A stretch of 64,000 nucleotides of DNA from an uncultured Erwinia sp. (GCA_945290265.1 CALYQW010000009.1:45088-109087), one strand, 5' to 3'; numbered from the stretch's first letter, positions 41,394 to 52,580 are shown. Program-made: numbers and translations. The notes: generated by a model from the sequence alone, not told the origin.

Positions 41394-42068
41394 GTGCTTG
41401 AACTGAAACAGGTATCACACGCCTATAACGGGCGCAGAGTGCTGAACAATATCAATTTACAGCTGAACGAAAAACGCATTGGCATTGTTGGCGCTAATGG
41501 CTGCGGCAAAAGCACCTTTGCGCGTCTGCTGAACGGGTTACTGCTACCGGAACGGGGCGAAGTGCTGGTGGATGGCCTGGATACCCGTCAACAGGGCAGA
41601 GCGGTGCGGTGTAAAGTCGGCTTTGTGTTTCAGAACCCGGACAACCAGATAGTGATGCCGCTGGTGGCAGAAGACCTGGCATTTGGGATGAAAAACCTGG
41701 GGCTGAGTGCTGCCGCAATCCGCGAACGGATTGACGCCGTGCTGGCGCGCTACGACCTGCAGGCGCTGGCCGAACATCCGGCGCATCTGCTGAGTGGTGG
41801 GCAAAAGCAGCTGCTGGCGATCTCCGGGGTACTGGTCATGGAGCCGGAGTATATTGTGTTTGATGAACCCACCACGCTGCTGGATCTGCGTAACCAGCGC
41901 CGGATCGCTGAAGCCATCGCCGGGCTGCAGCAGACGGCGATCGTGATCTCGCATGACCTGGATTTACTGCAGGATTTTGAGCGGGTGCTGGTCTTTGACC
42001 AGGGAGAGGTGGTGATCGACGATATACCGCAGGTGGCGCTGCCCGCCTATGTGCGGATGATGTCATGA
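41394..42068 (+). CDS. bioM: biotin ECF transporter ATPase BioM
   Basis: Encodes 224 residues from a GTG. ABC ATPase motifs: Walker [20 protein letters not shown] (near 34), Q-loop [21 protein letters not shown] typical of ECF/cobalt ATPases, signature [16 protein letters not shown] (near 133), Walker [14 protein letters not shown] and H-loop [10 protein letters not shown]. It is the first of three overlapping genes encoding ATPase, T-component and BioY, the rhizobial BioMNY arrangement for biotin uptake. Confidence 0.9.
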   Translation: MLELKQVSHAYNGRRVLNNINLQLNEKRIGIVGANGCGKSTFARLLNGLLLPERGEVLVDGLDTRQQGRAVRCKVGFVFQNPDNQIVMPLVAEDLAFGMKNLGLSAAAIRERIDAVLARYDLQALAEHPAHLLSGGQKQLLAISGVLVMEPEYIVFDEPTTLLDLRNQRRIAEAIAGLQQTAIVISHDLDLLQDFERVLVFDQGEVVIDDIPQVALPAYVRMMS

Positions 42069-42703
42069 TCCTCGGTGACTACCAGCCCGGCAACTCCCCG
42101 ATCCATCGCCTTGCGCCGGGGCTGAAAATGCTGGTGCTGGCGCTGGCAGGATCGTTGTTATTTATTTTTCCGCTGCTGGCGATCTCCGGGGGGATGCTGG
42201 CGGGCGTGGCGCTGCTTTACCGCGTGGCCGGGATCGCCTGGCGTCTGATGCTGCGCCAGCTCAGGCCGCTGGTCTGGATTATGCTGGCGATCTTTGCCGC
42301 ACAGTGGTGGATGGTCAGCTGGCAGTCAGCGCTGCAGGTGATCGTGCGGATGAACGCGCTGCTGCTGCTGGCCACCCTAATCACCCTAACTACCCGCAGC
42401 AGCGATATGATCGCGGCGCTGGAAAAAAGCTTATGCTGGCTGCGCCTGGTTGGCATTAACCCCGGCCGGGTAAGCCTGGCGCTGTCGCTGTCGCTGCGGT
42501 TTATTCCACTGCTGGCGGCGATGACTGCTGAAGTGCGCGAAGCGCAGAAAGCGCGCGGACTGGAGCGTAGCCCGGTGGCCGTGGCGGTGCCGCTGCTGGT
42601 GCGTACCTTAAAAATGGCCGAGGATATCAGCGCCGCGCTGGATGCACGTTCTGCGGATGCATCATCCTGTGCCAAAACTGAAGCTGAAAAAGCGAGAGAA
42701 TAA
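42065..42703 (+). CDS. bioN: biotin ECF transporter transmembrane T-component BioN
   Basis: Encodes 212 residues of the CbiQ/EcfT family with about five membrane segments. The N-terminal [20 protein letters not shown] and the coupling helix [14 protein letters not shown] (Ala-Arg-Gly motif) plus ALDARSAD fit the T-component that couples ATPase to S-component. Start overlaps the bioM stop (ATGA) and the stop overlaps the bioY start. Confidence 0.88.
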   Translation: MILGDYQPGNSPIHRLAPGLKMLVLALAGSLLFIFPLLAISGGMLAGVALLYRVAGIAWRLMLRQLRPLVWIMLAIFAAQWWMVSWQSALQVIVRMNALLLLATLITLTTRSSDMIAALEKSLCWLRLVGINPGRVSLALSLSLRFIPLLAAMTAEVREAQKARGLERSPVAVAVPLLVRTLKMAEDISAALDARSADASSCAKTEAEKARE

Positions 42704-43236
42704 TGATGTCTACCCGGGATACGGTTTATATTGCCCTGTTTGCCGCGCTAACGGCGGCGCTGGGATTATTTCCTGCCTTTACCTTGCCGCTGATCGCGGT
42801 GCCGATTACCGCGCAGTCAATGGGCTGTATGCTGGCGGGCGGCATGGTGGGAGCGAAACGTGGTGCGCTGGCGATGCTGTTGTTTGTGCTGCTGGTGGCG
42901 GTCGGATTGCCATTACTGCCCGGCGGGCGCGGCGGCCTGGCAATCTTTATGGGGCCGGGCGGCGGTTTTATTCTGGCCTGGCCGCTGGGGGCGCTGTTTA
43001 TCGGCCTGTTTCAGCGGCGTGGCTTAACCCTGGTCAGTGAACTGCTGGTGATGATTGTTGGCGGCATTGGGCTGGTCTATGCCTGCGGTATTCCGTGGCT
43101 GGCGGTGGTTGCCGGTATTTCCCTGAAGCAGGCGGCGGTGGCGGCGCTGGGCTTTTTGCCCGGCGACCTGGTAAAAGTAGTGCTGACGGTGATTGTGGTG
43201 CGCGCCGTGCGACGCGCCTGGCCGGTGGCGCTGTAA
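42703..43236 (+). CDS. bioY: biotin substrate-binding protein BioY
   Basis: Encodes 177 residues (or 176 from the second ATG) with six hydrophobic segments. BioY features are YIALFAALTAALGLFPAFTLP with PITAQSMGCMLAGGMVGAKRGALAML, the loop GGRGGLAIFMGPGGGFILAWPLGA, and FLPGDLVKVVLTVIVVRAV. It captures biotin with high affinity and transports it with BioM and BioN. I did not see a BirA operator in front of the operon. Confidence 0.93.
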   Translation: MMSTRDTVYIALFAALTAALGLFPAFTLPLIAVPITAQSMGCMLAGGMVGAKRGALAMLLFVLLVAVGLPLLPGGRGGLAIFMGPGGGFILAWPLGALFIGLFQRRGLTLVSELLVMIVGGIGLVYACGIPWLAVVAGISLKQAAVAALGFLPGDLVKVVLTVIVVRAVRRAWPVAL

Positions 43237-43281
43237 TCGCGGCTCAGCCTCTGTAGGGAGGCTGTTGCGCACCGCAGGGAG

Positions 43282-43881
43282 TTAATCAACCAGTTCAATG
43301 CCTAAACTTTCCAGCAGCGCAAGCGCTTCTAATCGGGAGATTATGGCTTTGGTAACGGTGTTATTTAACACGTTTATATTATAATTCCACGAATCGGTGA
43401 AGTTGACAGCATGTAACACCGTCTGATTGAATAAACTTCCCGAGAAATCGCAACCTGTCATAACAGAACCCGTTAAATCACTTTCTCTGAAGTCAACATC
43501 CACTGATTTACATTCTTCCATCGTTAAGTTATTTAATGTTAATCCAAAGAAAGAGGCGTTGGTTAAAATGCATTTCCTGAAAGTTAATTCAAAATCCGGG
43601 TTGAAGTTTGGCCAGTCTGCTCTGGTCCAGTCTGTTCCTGATAATTTGCATTCATTGAAAACGATGGCATAAAATCGGCTGTAAGCGATATTAATAACGC
43701 TAAGATTACAGTAGTTGAAGGTACAGTTATTGAATTTGCAATGGGAGAATTTAGCCGAATAAAAATTACAATGATTGAATTCACAATCTTCAAATACCGT
43801 ATCTTCAAGCGTTAAATCTGTAAAATCTGCTTTAGATAAGGACATGTCATAATATTCAGATTTACTCTCTAAGTGATCCAT
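43282..43881 (-). CDS. Qnr-like pentapeptide repeat protein
   Basis: Encodes 199 residues. Repeats of the form A(D/N)LXX occur through most of the chain: ADFTDLTLEDTVFEDCEFNH, CNFYSAKFSHCKFNNCTFNY and SDLTGSVMTGCDFSGSLFN. These build a right-handed four-sided helix that can mimic DNA. The C-terminal LEALALLESLGIELVD resembles the dimer end of Qnr proteins (LLMERLGI). Qnr proteins protect gyrase from quinolones, but relatives have other roles, so no resistance claim can be made. The gene is AT-rich compared with bioY and acnB. Confidence 0.82.
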   Translation of the reverse strand: MDHLESKSEYYDMSLSKADFTDLTLEDTVFEDCEFNHCNFYSAKFSHCKFNNCTFNYCNLSVINIAYSRFYAIVFNECKLSGTDWTRADWPNFNPDFELTFRKCILTNASFFGLTLNNLTMEECKSVDVDFRESDLTGSVMTGCDFSGSLFNQTVLHAVNFTDSWNYNINVLNNTVTKAIISRLEALALLESLGIELVD

Positions 43882-43950
43882 GCTAACCCTTGGTGTTTAA
43901 TTAAAATTAGGGATAACTGTACCGCTAAAAGACCCCGGTTACAGCCGCAG

Positions 43951-44925
43951 TCATATTTTCCCCTGCAGTTCACCGGATAGCAGGGCTTTTGCGGCCAGCG
44001 GCAGATCGGCCAGCGTGAACTCGGCGGCAATATCCGTGGCAATGACCCCGGCGTGGATTAACATCATCACCTCATCAAGGCGCTGCTCGATTTCCTGATA
44101 AGAACGGCTGTGTATCCACTGACGCAGATGAAAATGACTGGAGCGGATATCGGGCCGCTCGCGCCAGAAGCGGGCCGGTATCGGCTGGCCGGACAGCAGA
44201 CCGTAGTGAATAAATTGTCCGGAGGGCTTCAGCGCGCTGGCCAGCTGCACGGCCGCATCACCGCCCACGCAGTCTAAAATGGCGTCCACGCCGCCAGCCT
44301 GACGTAAGCGCGCCAGCGCCTGCGGATAATCCCGGCTGCTGCTGTTGAACGGCTGTCCGGTAATGCTTTCATCAAACTGCGTCAGATGCTGCGCCCGGCG
44401 TACCACCACCCGCGGCTGCATCCCCTTAAAATGGGCTATGCGTACCAGCATTTTTCCAATCGCAGAATTGGCTGCATTAATCAGAATGCGCATTCCTGGC
44501 TGATTATCCAGGGCTTCACTCAGCATCAGCAGGGCGGTCATCGGATTGACATAGCCGGTGGCCGCCTGACGCTCGCTCTCCTGATCCGGTAGCGTAAAAC
44601 ACCAGTGTGGATCGCTGTCCTTATACTGCTGCCAGGCACCCTGACTGCCTAAAGGCAGCACCCGCTGTCCGGGCGGCAGCGCCGGAAACGCACTGTGACT
44701 GATATATCCCATTCCTTCAAACCCGGGCACAAACGGCAGGGTGATGCGTGAACGATACGCACCGGAGAGGGTGATCACATCAGACGGATTGATCGTCGCC
44801 CAGGCCATCTTTACCCGCACCTGACCTTCTGCCAGCGCCGGTAATACGACCTGTTCCAGCCGCAGGATCTGGCGAATATCGCCGAATTCTCGCACCATGG
44901 CGCGAGTGAAAAACGCATTTTCCAT
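43951..44925 (-). CDS. MDR-family enoyl-reductase-like oxidoreductase
   Basis: Encodes 324 residues. N-terminal GroES-like domain (VKMAWATINPSDVITLSGAYRSRITLPFVPGFEGMGYI) and Rossmann domain (MRILINAANSAIGKMLVRIAHFKG) are visible, with AILDCVGGDAAVQLA. The zinc-binding cysteine cluster of alcohol dehydrogenases is absent, so it is a zinc-free MDR such as the 2-enoyl thioester reductases (ETR/MECR subgroup). NADPH-dependent reduction of an enoyl substrate is likely; the substrate is unknown. Stands alone between the pentapeptide gene and acnB. Confidence 0.85.
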   Translation of the reverse strand: MENAFFTRAMVREFGDIRQILRLEQVVLPALAEGQVRVKMAWATINPSDVITLSGAYRSRITLPFVPGFEGMGYISHSAFPALPPGQRVLPLGSQGAWQQYKDSDPHWCFTLPDQESERQAATGYVNPMTALLMLSEALDNQPGMRILINAANSAIGKMLVRIAHFKGMQPRVVVRRAQHLTQFDESITGQPFNSSSRDYPQALARLRQAGGVDAILDCVGGDAAVQLASALKPSGQFIHYGLLSGQPIPARFWRERPDIRSSHFHLRQWIHSRSYQEIEQRLDEVMMLIHAGVIATDIAAEFTLADLPLAAKALLSGELQGKI

Positions 44926-45318
44926 GTTTGTCTCAGTGGGCTATCAGGCGGACTAATTTGCGGCGCAACGCAGTGGATGCGAAGGGCTTATTTATCCGGT
45001 TTATCGACCCGCGCTAATCCTACGCTGTGTACCATTACAGAAATCACCCGTGCCGCTGGCGTAAGACTGATAGCACGCCAGACATCGTCCCGTGAACCCG
45101 ACAGTACGGTCCTGTAACTACCTGTTAAAAATATATTTCCCCGATTTGCGTCAGATCAAAGCGATGTTGCTTTTTTGTAAACAGATTAACAAGCATTTGA
45201 AATTCTGATATGCTGGCCGACGCAAAACCGGGCACCTCGCCTGCACACGGATGATTTTCGCTTCGCGGTGACACGGGTAGCCCGGGATGCCACATACAAT
45301 GAGAGCGAGGAGAACGTC
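44926..45318. promoter_or_regulatory. leader region of acnB
   Basis: About 390 bases with no gene. It separates divergent acnB and the oxidoreductase gene. A plausible promoter, TTGAAA with TGATATGCT 3' of it, lies near 45196-45213 about 100 bases before the start. Sites for CRP, ArcA and Cra known from E. coli acnB could lie here but were not resolved. Confidence 0.4.
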
Positions 45319-47916
45319 GTGCTAGAAGAATACCGTAAGCACGTTGCCGAACGTGCTGCCCAGGGGATTGTTCCTAAACCTTTAGATGCTTCCCAGATGG
45401 CCGCGTTGGTTGAACTGCTTAAAGCCCCTCCAGCGGGTGAAGAAGAGTTTCTGTCAGACTTGTTAATCAATCGTGTTCCACCTGGCGTTGATGAAGCGGC
45501 CTATGTCAAAGCCGGATTTCTCGCAGCAGTCGCTAAAGGCGAGGCGTATTCTCCTCTGCTGACCCCTGAAAAAGCGGTCGAATTGCTGGGCACCATGCAG
45601 GGCGGCTACAATATCCATCCCCTGGTAGAAGCGCTGGACGATGAGAAGCTGGCGCCGGGTGCGGTGAAAGCCCTTTCTCACACTCTGCTGATGTTCGATA
45701 ACTTCTACGATGTAGAAGAAAAAGCCAAAGCCGGTAATGTGTATGCGCAGGAAATTATCCAATCCTGGGCCGATGCCGAGTGGTTCCTGTCACGTCCTCA
45801 GCTGGCAGAAAAAATCTCCGTTACCGTGTTCAAAGTGACCGGCGAAACCAATACCGATGATCTCTCTCCGGCACCTGATGCCTGGTCACGTCCGGATATT
45901 CCGCTGCATGCGCTGGCAATGTTGAAAATTCCGCGCGATGGCATTGAACCCGACGATGCCGGCAATATCGGTCCGATCAAACAGATTCAAGCGCTGCAGG
46001 CCAAAGGTTTCCCGCTGGCCTACGTGGGTGACGTGGTGGGAACCGGTTCATCGCGTAAATCCGCCACTAACTCAGTGCTGTGGTTTATGGGCGACGATAT
46101 CCCGCATGTGCCAAACAAAAAAGGCGGCGGTGTGTGCCTGGGCGGCAAAATCGCCCCTATTTTCTTCAACACTATGGAAGATGCCGGCGCACTGCCAATC
46201 GAAGTGGACGTTGAAAAGCTGAATATGGGCGATGTTATTGATATCTATCCCTATAAAGGTGAAGTGCGTAACCATGAAACCGGTGAAGTGCTGGCGAACT
46301 TCGAACTGAAAACCGAAGTTCTGCTGGATGAAGTGCGTGCCGGTGGCCGTATTCCCCTGATCATCGGTCGTGGCCTGACCAGCAAAGCGCGTGAATCTTT
46401 AGGTCTGCCGCACAGTGACGTTTTCCGCCACGCGAAAGATGTTGCCGCCAGCACCCGTGGCTTCTCACTGGCACAGAAAATGGTCGGTCGTGCCTGTGGC
46501 GTTGCCGGTATCCGTCCGGGAGCCTACTGCGAACCTAAAATGACCTCGGTAGGTTCACAGGACACCACCGGGCCAATGACCCGCGATGAGCTGAAAGATC
46601 TCGCCTGCCTCGGCTTCTCCGCCGATCTGGTGATGCAGTCTTTCTGTCACACTGCCGCTTATCCTAAGCCGGTGGATGTCACCACTCATCACACCTTGCC
46701 TGACTTTATTATGAACCGTGGCGGCGTCTCGCTGCGTCCGGGTGACGGCATCATTCACAGCTGGCTTAACCGTATGCTGCTGCCGGATACTGTCGGTACT
46801 GGCGGTGACTCACACACCCGTTTCCCGATTGGTATCTCGTTCCCGGCTGGCTCCGGTCTGGTGGCCTTTGCCGCCGCCACCGGCGTGATGCCACTGGATA
46901 TGCCGGAATCGGTACTGGTACGCTTTAAAGGTCAGATGCAGCCGGGGATTACCCTGCGCGATCTGGTACACGCCATCCCGCTGTACGCTATCAAAGCCGG
47001 TCTGCTGACCGTAGAGAAAAAAGGCAAGAAAAACATTTTCTCTGGCCGCATCCTCGAAATTGAAGGGTTGCCGGATCTGAGAGTGGAACAAGCATTTGAG
47101 CTGTCTGATGCCTCTGCGGAACGCTCTGCGGCCGGCTGTACCATTAACCTGGGTCAGGCACCGATTATTGAATATCTGAACTCTAATATCGTGCTGTTGA
47201 AGTGGATGATCTCGGAAGGATACGGCGATCGTCGTACCATTGAGCGCCGTATTCAGGGGATGGAAAAATGGCTGGCCGATCCACAGCTGATGGAAGCGGA
47301 TGCCGATGCCGAATATGCTGCGGTGATTGATATCGATCTGGCGGAGATCAAAGAGCCGATTCTGTGCGCCCCGAACGACCCGGATGATGCCCGTCTGCTG
47401 TCTGACGTACAGGGAACCAAAATTGACGAAGTCTTTATCGGTTCCTGCATGACTAATATCGGTCATTTCCGTGCCGCCGGTAAGCTGCTGGACAGCCATA
47501 AAGGCCAGCTACCAACCCGCCTGTGGGTCGCACCGCCTACCAAGATGGATGCGGCTCAGCTGACGGAAGAAGGTTACTACAGCGTCTTTGGTAAGAGCGG
47601 TGCGCGTATTGAAATTCCTGGCTGTTCACTCTGTATGGGCAACCAGGCGCGGGTGGCTGATGGGGCAACCGTGGTATCGACCTCAACGCGTAACTTCCCT
47701 AACCGTCTGGGTAATGGCGCGAATGTGTTCCTCGCATCCGCTGAGCTGTCAGCGGTAGCGGCGCTGCTGGGTAAATTACCGACTCCGCAGGAGTATCAGC
47801 AGTTTATGGATCAGGTGGATAAAACGGCGACCGATACCTACCGCTATCTGAACTTTGACCGCCTGACGCAATACACGGATAAAGCAGATAAAGTCATTTT
47901 CCAGACAGCTGTTTAA
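45319..47916 (+). CDS. acnB: bifunctional aconitate hydratase 2 / 2-methylisocitrate dehydratase
   Basis: Main aconitase of the citric acid cycle; isomerises citrate to isocitrate. The GTG at 45319 gives [23 protein letters not shown] and 865 residues, the E. coli length, with an AGCGAGGAGA ribosome-binding site. The HEAT-like N-terminal domain, the swivel domain and the Fe-S domain can be followed: [65 protein letters not shown] and [17 protein letters not shown]. The cysteines in GSCMTN and CSLCMG bind the iron-sulfur cluster. Confidence 0.98.
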   Translation: MLEEYRKHVAERAAQGIVPKPLDASQMAALVELLKAPPAGEEEFLSDLLINRVPPGVDEAAYVKAGFLAAVAKGEAYSPLLTPEKAVELLGTMQGGYNIHPLVEALDDEKLAPGAVKALSHTLLMFDNFYDVEEKAKAGNVYAQEIIQSWADAEWFLSRPQLAEKISVTVFKVTGETNTDDLSPAPDAWSRPDIPLHALAMLKIPRDGIEPDDAGNIGPIKQIQALQAKGFPLAYVGDVVGTGSSRKSATNSVLWFMGDDIPHVPNKKGGGVCLGGKIAPIFFNTMEDAGALPIEVDVEKLNMGDVIDIYPYKGEVRNHETGEVLANFELKTEVLLDEVRAGGRIPLIIGRGLTSKARESLGLPHSDVFRHAKDVAASTRGFSLAQKMVGRACGVAGIRPGAYCEPKMTSVGSQDTTGPMTRDELKDLACLGFSADLVMQSFCHTAAYPKPVDVTTHHTLPDFIMNRGGVSLRPGDGIIHSWLNRMLLPDTVGTGGDSHTRFPIGISFPAGSGLVAFAAATGVMPLDMPESVLVRFKGQMQPGITLRDLVHAIPLYAIKAGLLTVEKKGKKNIFSGRILEIEGLPDLRVEQAFELSDASAERSAAGCTINLGQAPIIEYLNSNIVLLKWMISEGYGDRRTIERRIQGMEKWLADPQLMEADADAEYAAVIDIDLAEIKEPILCAPNDPDDARLLSDVQGTKIDEVFIGSCMTNIGHFRAAGKLLDSHKGQLPTRLWVAPPTKMDAAQLTEEGYYSVFGKSGARIEIPGCSLCMGNQARVADGATVVSTSTRNFPNRLGNGANVFLASAELSAVAALLGKLPTPQEYQQFMDQVDKTATDTYRYLNFDRLTQYTDKADKVIFQTAV

Positions 47917-47936
47917 GTCTGAGGAACGTTTGATCG

Positions 47937-47964
47937 CTAAACCGGGCACTATGCCCGGTTTTTT
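47937..47964 (+). terminator. rho-independent terminator of acnB
   Basis: AAACCGGGCA, loop CTA and TGCCCGGTTTTTT form a strong stem with T-run 20 bases after the stop. Confidence 0.92.
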
Positions 47965-48192
47965 AATTTTACGGCCATGAAAGACGCCGGATAACAGCGA
48001 TGGGGATGATGAGGGCGTTTATGTCTTTCGCCGCTCAGATTTTCAGCCGCGCTTTGGATTGGTTGCATGATGCATGCCGACAGAGTGCGTTGATGACAGG
48101 CATCCGCCAGACTGCGATAATAGCCTCCGTTATCTTCCGTTTTCTGGCTGTCAGTGCGGTACCAGAGTGAAGTGAGTCAGCAGGAAATCAGT

Positions 48193-48555
48193 ATGGAATA
48201 TGAATTTTTAACCGATATTACCGGGGTGACCAAAGTCCGTATGTCGATGGGACATGAAGCGGTGGGTCACTGGTTTAATGATGAGGTCAACGGCGATCTG
48301 TCACTGCTGGTCGATGTAGAACAGGCTGCGCGTGAGGTTAAAGGCAGCGAACGTCAGTGGCAGCGTACCGGACGGGAATACACCCTGTGGCTGGATGAAG
48401 AAGAGGTGATGATCCGTGCCAATCAGCTGGCCATTGAAGGGGATGATATTGAAGAAGGGATGAGCTACTACGATGAAGAGAGTCTCTCCTTTTGCGGTGT
48501 TGAAGACTTTCTCGCCGTGATTAATGCCTATCGGGCATTTCTGCAACAGCGTTAA
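48193..48555 (+). CDS. yacL: YacL, UPF0231 family protein
   Basis: Encodes 120 residues from the ATG at 48193, the length of E. coli Yac[33 protein letters not shown] and the acidic middle [38 protein letters not shown] are typical. Function is unknown. It lies between acnB and the convergent speED operon as in E. coli. Confidence 0.93.
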   Translation: MEYEFLTDITGVTKVRMSMGHEAVGHWFNDEVNGDLSLLVDVEQAAREVKGSERQWQRTGREYTLWLDEEEVMIRANQLAIEGDDIEEGMSYYDEESLSFCGVEDFLAVINAYRAFLQQR

Positions 48556-48556
48556 T

Positions 48557-48582
48557 CACAGGCGACGCAATTGTCGCCTGTG
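48557..48582. terminator. bidirectional hairpin between yacL and speD
   Basis: Arms CACAGGCGAC and GTCGCCTGTG enclose GCAATT, directly after yacL and 11 bases from the speD stop. Confidence 0.7.
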
Positions 48583-48592
48583 AATATCACGC

Positions 48593-49402
48593 TCAGATTG
48601 ATTTCAGTCCCACCGAGGGGATATTGCGTCCGTAATAAATTTCACGCATTTCTTTCCACAGCAGATCGGTTATCCGCTTATGTTCCTGCGCGCTGAGTTC
48701 CGCCGGATTGCTGTTAAACAGATAGTGTTTAAGATCAAACTCTTTTAACAACATTTTGGTGTGGAACATATTCTCCTGATAGACGTTGACATCCATCATG
48801 TCATACATGGACTTCATATCGTCGGACATGAAATTTTGGATCGAGTTAATTTCATGATCAATAAAGTGTTTTATACCATTTACGTCGCGTGTGAAGCCGC
48901 GTACCCGGTAGTCGATAGTAACAATATCGGACTCCAGCTGATGAATTAAATAATTCAGCGCTTTCAGCGGAGAAATAACACCACAGGTCGACACTTCAAT
49001 ATCGGCGCGGAAGGTGCAAAGCCCTCCTTCGGGATGACTCTCCGGGTAGGTATGCACGCAGATATGACTTTTATCAAGGTGTGCGACGACAGATTCTGGC
49101 AGCGGACCAGGATGTTCTGTGTTATCGATATCACACGGATCCACCGGTTCTTCACTGACCAGAATAGTGACGCTTGCTCCCTGGGGTTCATAATCCTGGC
49201 GGGCAATATTCAGCACATTGGCACCGATAATGGAACAGGTCTCACTCAGGATCTCGGTCAGGCGGTTAGCATTGTACTGTTCGTCAATGTACGCAATATA
49301 GCCGTCGCGCTCAGCTTTGGTATTTGCGTAACAAATATCGTAGATACAAAAACCCAGGCTTTTTGTCAGATTATTGAAGCCATGCAGTTTAAGCTTTTGC
49401 AA
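48593..49402 (-). CDS. speD: S-adenosylmethionine decarboxylase proenzyme
   Basis: Makes the aminopropyl donor for spermidine. It encodes 269 residues (E. coli 264) starting at a TTG behind AGGGGGTG. The protein cleaves itself at the [20 protein letters not shown] site; Ser after Lys becomes the pyruvoyl group. [43 protein letters not shown] is the conserved second half. It follows speE in a two-gene operon, 27 bases apart. Confidence 0.97.
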   Translation of the reverse strand: MQKLKLHGFNNLTKSLGFCIYDICYANTKAERDGYIAYIDEQYNANRLTEILSETCSIIGANVLNIARQDYEPQGASVTILVSEEPVDPCDIDNTEHPGPLPESVVAHLDKSHICVHTYPESHPEGGLCTFRADIEVSTCGVISPLKALNYLIHQLESDIVTIDYRVRGFTRDVNGIKHFIDHEINSIQNFMSDDMKSMYDMMDVNVYQENMFHTKMLLKEFDLKHYLFNSNPAELSAQEHKRITDLLWKEMREIYYGRNIPSVGLKSI

Positions 49403-49429
49403 TTTCGTTCACCCCCTTAAAACGCCCGG

Positions 49430-50287
49430 TCATTCGGCCAGTGCATTTAACAGATATTGTGGCAGCGCAAAACTACCCATGTGGATTGCCGGATTATAGT
49501 AAAGGCAGTTGATGCCTGCGCGAGCGAAACGCGCGCTGACTGTCGCCGGATCAAGCTGACGGAGTGTCGGATTGTCGCTGGCCCAGGCAAAAGTCATGAT
49601 CCCGCCATAGTAGGTTGGCACCGCTGCCTGATAAAAGCTGACGTCAGCAAAATAGTGGCTCAGTTTCCGATGGCTGTTTACCGCCTCATCCTGTTGCAGG
49701 AAGCACACCCCATTCTGTGCGACAAAAATGCCGCCGGGGGTTAGACAACGACAGCAGCCGGCATAGAATTCGGAGGTGAACAGGCTTTCTCCGGGCCCGA
49801 CAGGATCGGTACAGTCCGAGATAATAACGTCAAATGTCTCAATGGTCTGATTAACAAAGTTAACCCCATCATCAATCACCAGTTTAAAACGCGGATCATC
49901 ATAAGCCCCGGCGCTGTGGTTGGGCAGATACTGTTGACAGAAGGAAACAACCCCGGCGTCGATTTCGACCATGGTGATCTGCTCTACTGTCTGATGACGG
50001 CTCACTTCGCGCAGCATCGCCCCATCACCGCCGCCGATAATCAGCACCCGCTTCGCCGCACCGTGTGCCAGCAGGGGAACATGGGTCAGCATTTCGTGAT
50101 AAATAAATTCATCACGTTCGGTGGTTTGTACCACACCATCCAGCGCCATAACGCGGCCTAAGGTGCTGTTTTCAAAGATAATTAAATCCTGATGCGCCGT
50201 TTTATCGCGGTATAACACCTTATCAACATCAAAATACTGCCCAAACCCGCTATGCAGTGTCTCATACCACATCTCTTTTTCGGCCAT
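49430..50287 (-). CDS. speE: spermidine synthase
   Basis: Transfers the aminopropyl group from decarboxylated SAM to putrescine. The ATG at 50285-50287 gives [26 protein letters not shown] and 285 residues (E. coli 288). The SAM-binding motif is [18 protein letters not shown] (near 80), with VEIDAGVV and the putrescine-binding [19 protein letters not shown] including catalytic Asp. First gene of the speE-speD operon. Confidence 0.97.
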   Translation of the reverse strand: MAEKEMWYETLHSGFGQYFDVDKVLYRDKTAHQDLIIFENSTLGRVMALDGVVQTTERDEFIYHEMLTHVPLLAHGAAKRVLIIGGGDGAMLREVSRHQTVEQITMVEIDAGVVSFCQQYLPNHSAGAYDDPRFKLVIDDGVNFVNQTIETFDVIISDCTDPVGPGESLFTSEFYAGCCRCLTPGGIFVAQNGVCFLQQDEAVNSHRKLSHYFADVSFYQAAVPTYYGGIMTFAWASDNPTLRQLDPATVSARFARAGINCLYYNPAIHMGSFALPQYLLNALAE

Positions 50288-50391
50288 GGTGAAGGGCCTC
50301 CTCATAACAGCCATGAAAAGTGGGGCATTATGATAGCGATTTATTTGCGGGGTTGCACGGTCAGATTATCATCAGTCAGCGACAGCGGACA

Positions 50392-50739
50392 TTACTTAAC
50401 ATACGCCAGCAGTCCGGAAGAATCGCGGGCCAGCGACTGGCACTTTTTCTCCTGGGGGATCGCAATACCTTTTAAATCACGGTAGCTGTCTTCACCCAGC
50501 GCTTTCATATCGAAACTGGCGTAATTACTTAAATCCCAGCTGTTCTGGCGGGCAAACAGCAGTAAGGCGCGGCGGATCTGATCATCCGGCACATTCTGAT
50601 AACCGCAGTTATTTTTCAAAAAGACAAACACGGCGGTTAAATCCGCCAGTTCTTCGGCTTCCGGTTCACTCATGGCCAAACTTAAGCCAGAGAAACTACA
50701 CAGACCCAACAGCAGGAGAGCCTTAACACTGTTTTTCAT
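50392..50739 (-). CDS. yacC: YacC family pilotin-like exported protein
   Basis: Encodes 115 residues from the ATG at 50737-50739, the E. coli length. A signal peptide MKNSVKALLLLGLCSFSGLSLA is evident. Two cysteines (NNCGYQNVP and KKCQSLA) could form a disulfide. The family is related to pilotins that guide secretins; a role for this member is not established. It lies between speE and divergent cueO. Confidence 0.9.
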   Translation of the reverse strand: MKNSVKALLLLGLCSFSGLSLAMSEPEAEELADLTAVFVFLKNNCGYQNVPDDQIRRALLLFARQNSWDLSNYASFDMKALGEDSYRDLKGIAIPQEKKCQSLARDSSGLLAYVK

Positions 50740-50852
50740 AGTTGATCTCGTTAACAGGCGACAGGCAGACGTTAGCACAGTTCATAGCCGGTTCCAGCCT
50801 CTTTTACTGCGCATAAGTCTGTTCATGCTATCAGAGCAGGGGTTGTCTGTGC

Positions 50853-50883
50853 TTGACCTTACCTTTAGGGCAGGGTTTATGCT
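50853..50883 (+). promoter_or_regulatory. CueR-type cueO promoter
   Basis: TTGACC (50853-50858) and TATGCT (50878-50883) are spaced by 19 bases, which is the long spacer of MerR-family activated promoters. The spacer contains the dyad ACCTTAC...GCAGGGT, like the CueR box of E. coli cueO. Copper(I)-CueR activation of cueO is therefore likely; cueR itself lies outside the window. Confidence 0.75.
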
Positions 50884-50926
50884 GCTAAACTGAACAAAAA
50901 AATGCTACCCGCAATAGGAATGGAAC

Positions 50927-52555
50927 ATGCACCGTCGCGATTTTCTGAAATTGAGTGCGGCTTTGGGCGCCGCCAGCGCACTTCCGATCTGGAGCCGTTC
51001 TTTGATGGCGGCAGAACATCAGCCTAACCTGCCGGTGCCAGGGCTGTTGACGCCGGATGCGCGTAATGAAGTCAGCATTATCGCCCAGGCGGGTCAAACT
51101 CACTGGCGCGGTAAAACGGTGAAAACCTGGGGTTATAACGGTGATTTTCTGGGGCCGACACTGCGACTGAAACGGGGCCAGGAAGTCAATATTACGGTGT
51201 ATAACCGTTTGCCGGAAGCCACCACGCTGCACTGGCACGGTCTGGAGATCCCCGGGCAGGTTGATGGCGGACCCCATGCGCATATTGCGGTGAATGGCAG
51301 CCGGCGGGTGACCTTTACTCCGGACCAGCCGGCAGCGACCTGCTGGTTTCACCCCCATCTGCATGGCCGGACGGGCTACCAGGTAGCCCAGGGGCTGGCC
51401 GGGCTGGTGCTGATTGATGATGATGAAAGCGGCAGGCTGTTGCTGCCTCAGCAGTGGGGAATTGATGATATTCCGGTCATTCTGCAGGACAAACGGCTGA
51501 GTGCCGATGGCATCACTATTGATTACCAGCTGGATGTAATGACCGCTGCGGTGGGCTGGTTTGGCGATACCATGCTGACCAATGGGGCGATTTATCCCCG
51601 TCACGCGGTTCCCCGAGGCTGGGTGCGCCTGCGGCTGTTAAACGGCTGCAACGCCCGGACCCTGAATGTGACGGCCAGCGATAAGCGACCCCTGTACGTG
51701 ATTGCCAGTGATGGCGGGCTACTGGCAGAACCGGTGAAGATTGAGCAACTGCCGATGATGCCGGGCGAACGTTTTGAAGTACTGGTCAATATGGCCGATG
51801 GCAAAGCGTTTGATCTGCAAACGCTGCCGGTCACGCAGATGGGTATGACCTTAGCGCCGTTTGATCAGCCACTGCCGCTGTTGTCACTGGTGCCTCTGCA
51901 GGTATCCGGCAGTGGCACGCTGCCGGATAAGCTGGTGACGTTACCGCCAGTTCCTGCGGTTGAGGGGCTGAATACCCGCGGGTTACAGCTGATGATGGAT
52001 CCGGAACTCGATCGTCGCGGCATGCAGGCCCTGATGGATAATTACGGTCACGCTGCGATGGGCGGCATGGATATGTCTGCACATGGCATGGGTGGCCACG
52101 CGGCGTCCGGCACCAAGGCAGGGCATCAGATGGCAGGGATGGATCACCCTAACATGGCGGCTAAAGCTTCTGCGCCTGCGGGTGACAAACCGCTGGATTT
52201 GCATCATGCGAATAAAATTAACGGGTTAGCTTTCAATATGGGTAAACCGGCCTTTGCAGTGAAGCAGGGGGCGTATGAAAAATGGACCATCTCCGGAGAA
52301 GGGGATGAAATGCTGCATCCCTTCCATGTTCACGGTACCCAGTTCCGCATCCTGTCTGAAAATGGTAAGGTGCCAGCCCCTGAACGTCGCGGCTGGAAAG
52401 ATATGGTGAAAGTGGAAGGCAAGCGCAGCGAAGTACTGGTGCGTTTTAACCACCTGGCTGATAAAAAAAATGCGTATATGGCTCACTGTCACCTGCTGGA
52501 GCACGAAGATACCGGCATGATGCTGGGCTTTATTGTCGCACCACTGACAACCTGA
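50927..52555 (+). CDS. cueO: multicopper oxidase CueO
   Basis: Periplasmic cuprous oxidase that protects against copper. It encodes 542 residues. The twin-arginine signal is [20 protein letters not shown]. Copper ligands appear as [40 protein letters not shown] and [15 protein letters not shown]. Between domains lies a Met/His-rich segment at about residues 370-410 ([27 protein letters not shown]), the regulatory copper-binding insert of CueO. It has a CueR-type promoter 44 bases upstream. Confidence 0.97.
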   Translation: MHRRDFLKLSAALGAASALPIWSRSLMAAEHQPNLPVPGLLTPDARNEVSIIAQAGQTHWRGKTVKTWGYNGDFLGPTLRLKRGQEVNITVYNRLPEATTLHWHGLEIPGQVDGGPHAHIAVNGSRRVTFTPDQPAATCWFHPHLHGRTGYQVAQGLAGLVLIDDDESGRLLLPQQWGIDDIPVILQDKRLSADGITIDYQLDVMTAAVGWFGDTMLTNGAIYPRHAVPRGWVRLRLLNGCNARTLNVTASDKRPLYVIASDGGLLAEPVKIEQLPMMPGERFEVLVNMADGKAFDLQTLPVTQMGMTLAPFDQPLPLLSLVPLQVSGSGTLPDKLVTLPPVPAVEGLNTRGLQLMMDPELDRRGMQALMDNYGHAAMGGMDMSAHGMGGHAASGTKAGHQMAGMDHPNMAAKASAPAGDKPLDLHHANKINGLAFNMGKPAFAVKQGAYEKWTISGEGDEMLHPFHVHGTQFRILSENGKVPAPERRGWKDMVKVEGKRSEVLVRFNHLADKKNAYMAHCHLLEHEDTGMMLGFIVAPLTT

Positions 52556-52556
52556 T

Positions 52557-52580
52557 ATCCCGAACCCGAGGTTTCGGGAT
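52557..52580 (+). terminator. hairpin after cueO
   Basis: ATCCCGAA and TTCGGGAT pair two bases after the cueO stop, followed by a T-rich stretch (CTGCTCGTTTTCTGG). Confidence 0.65.
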
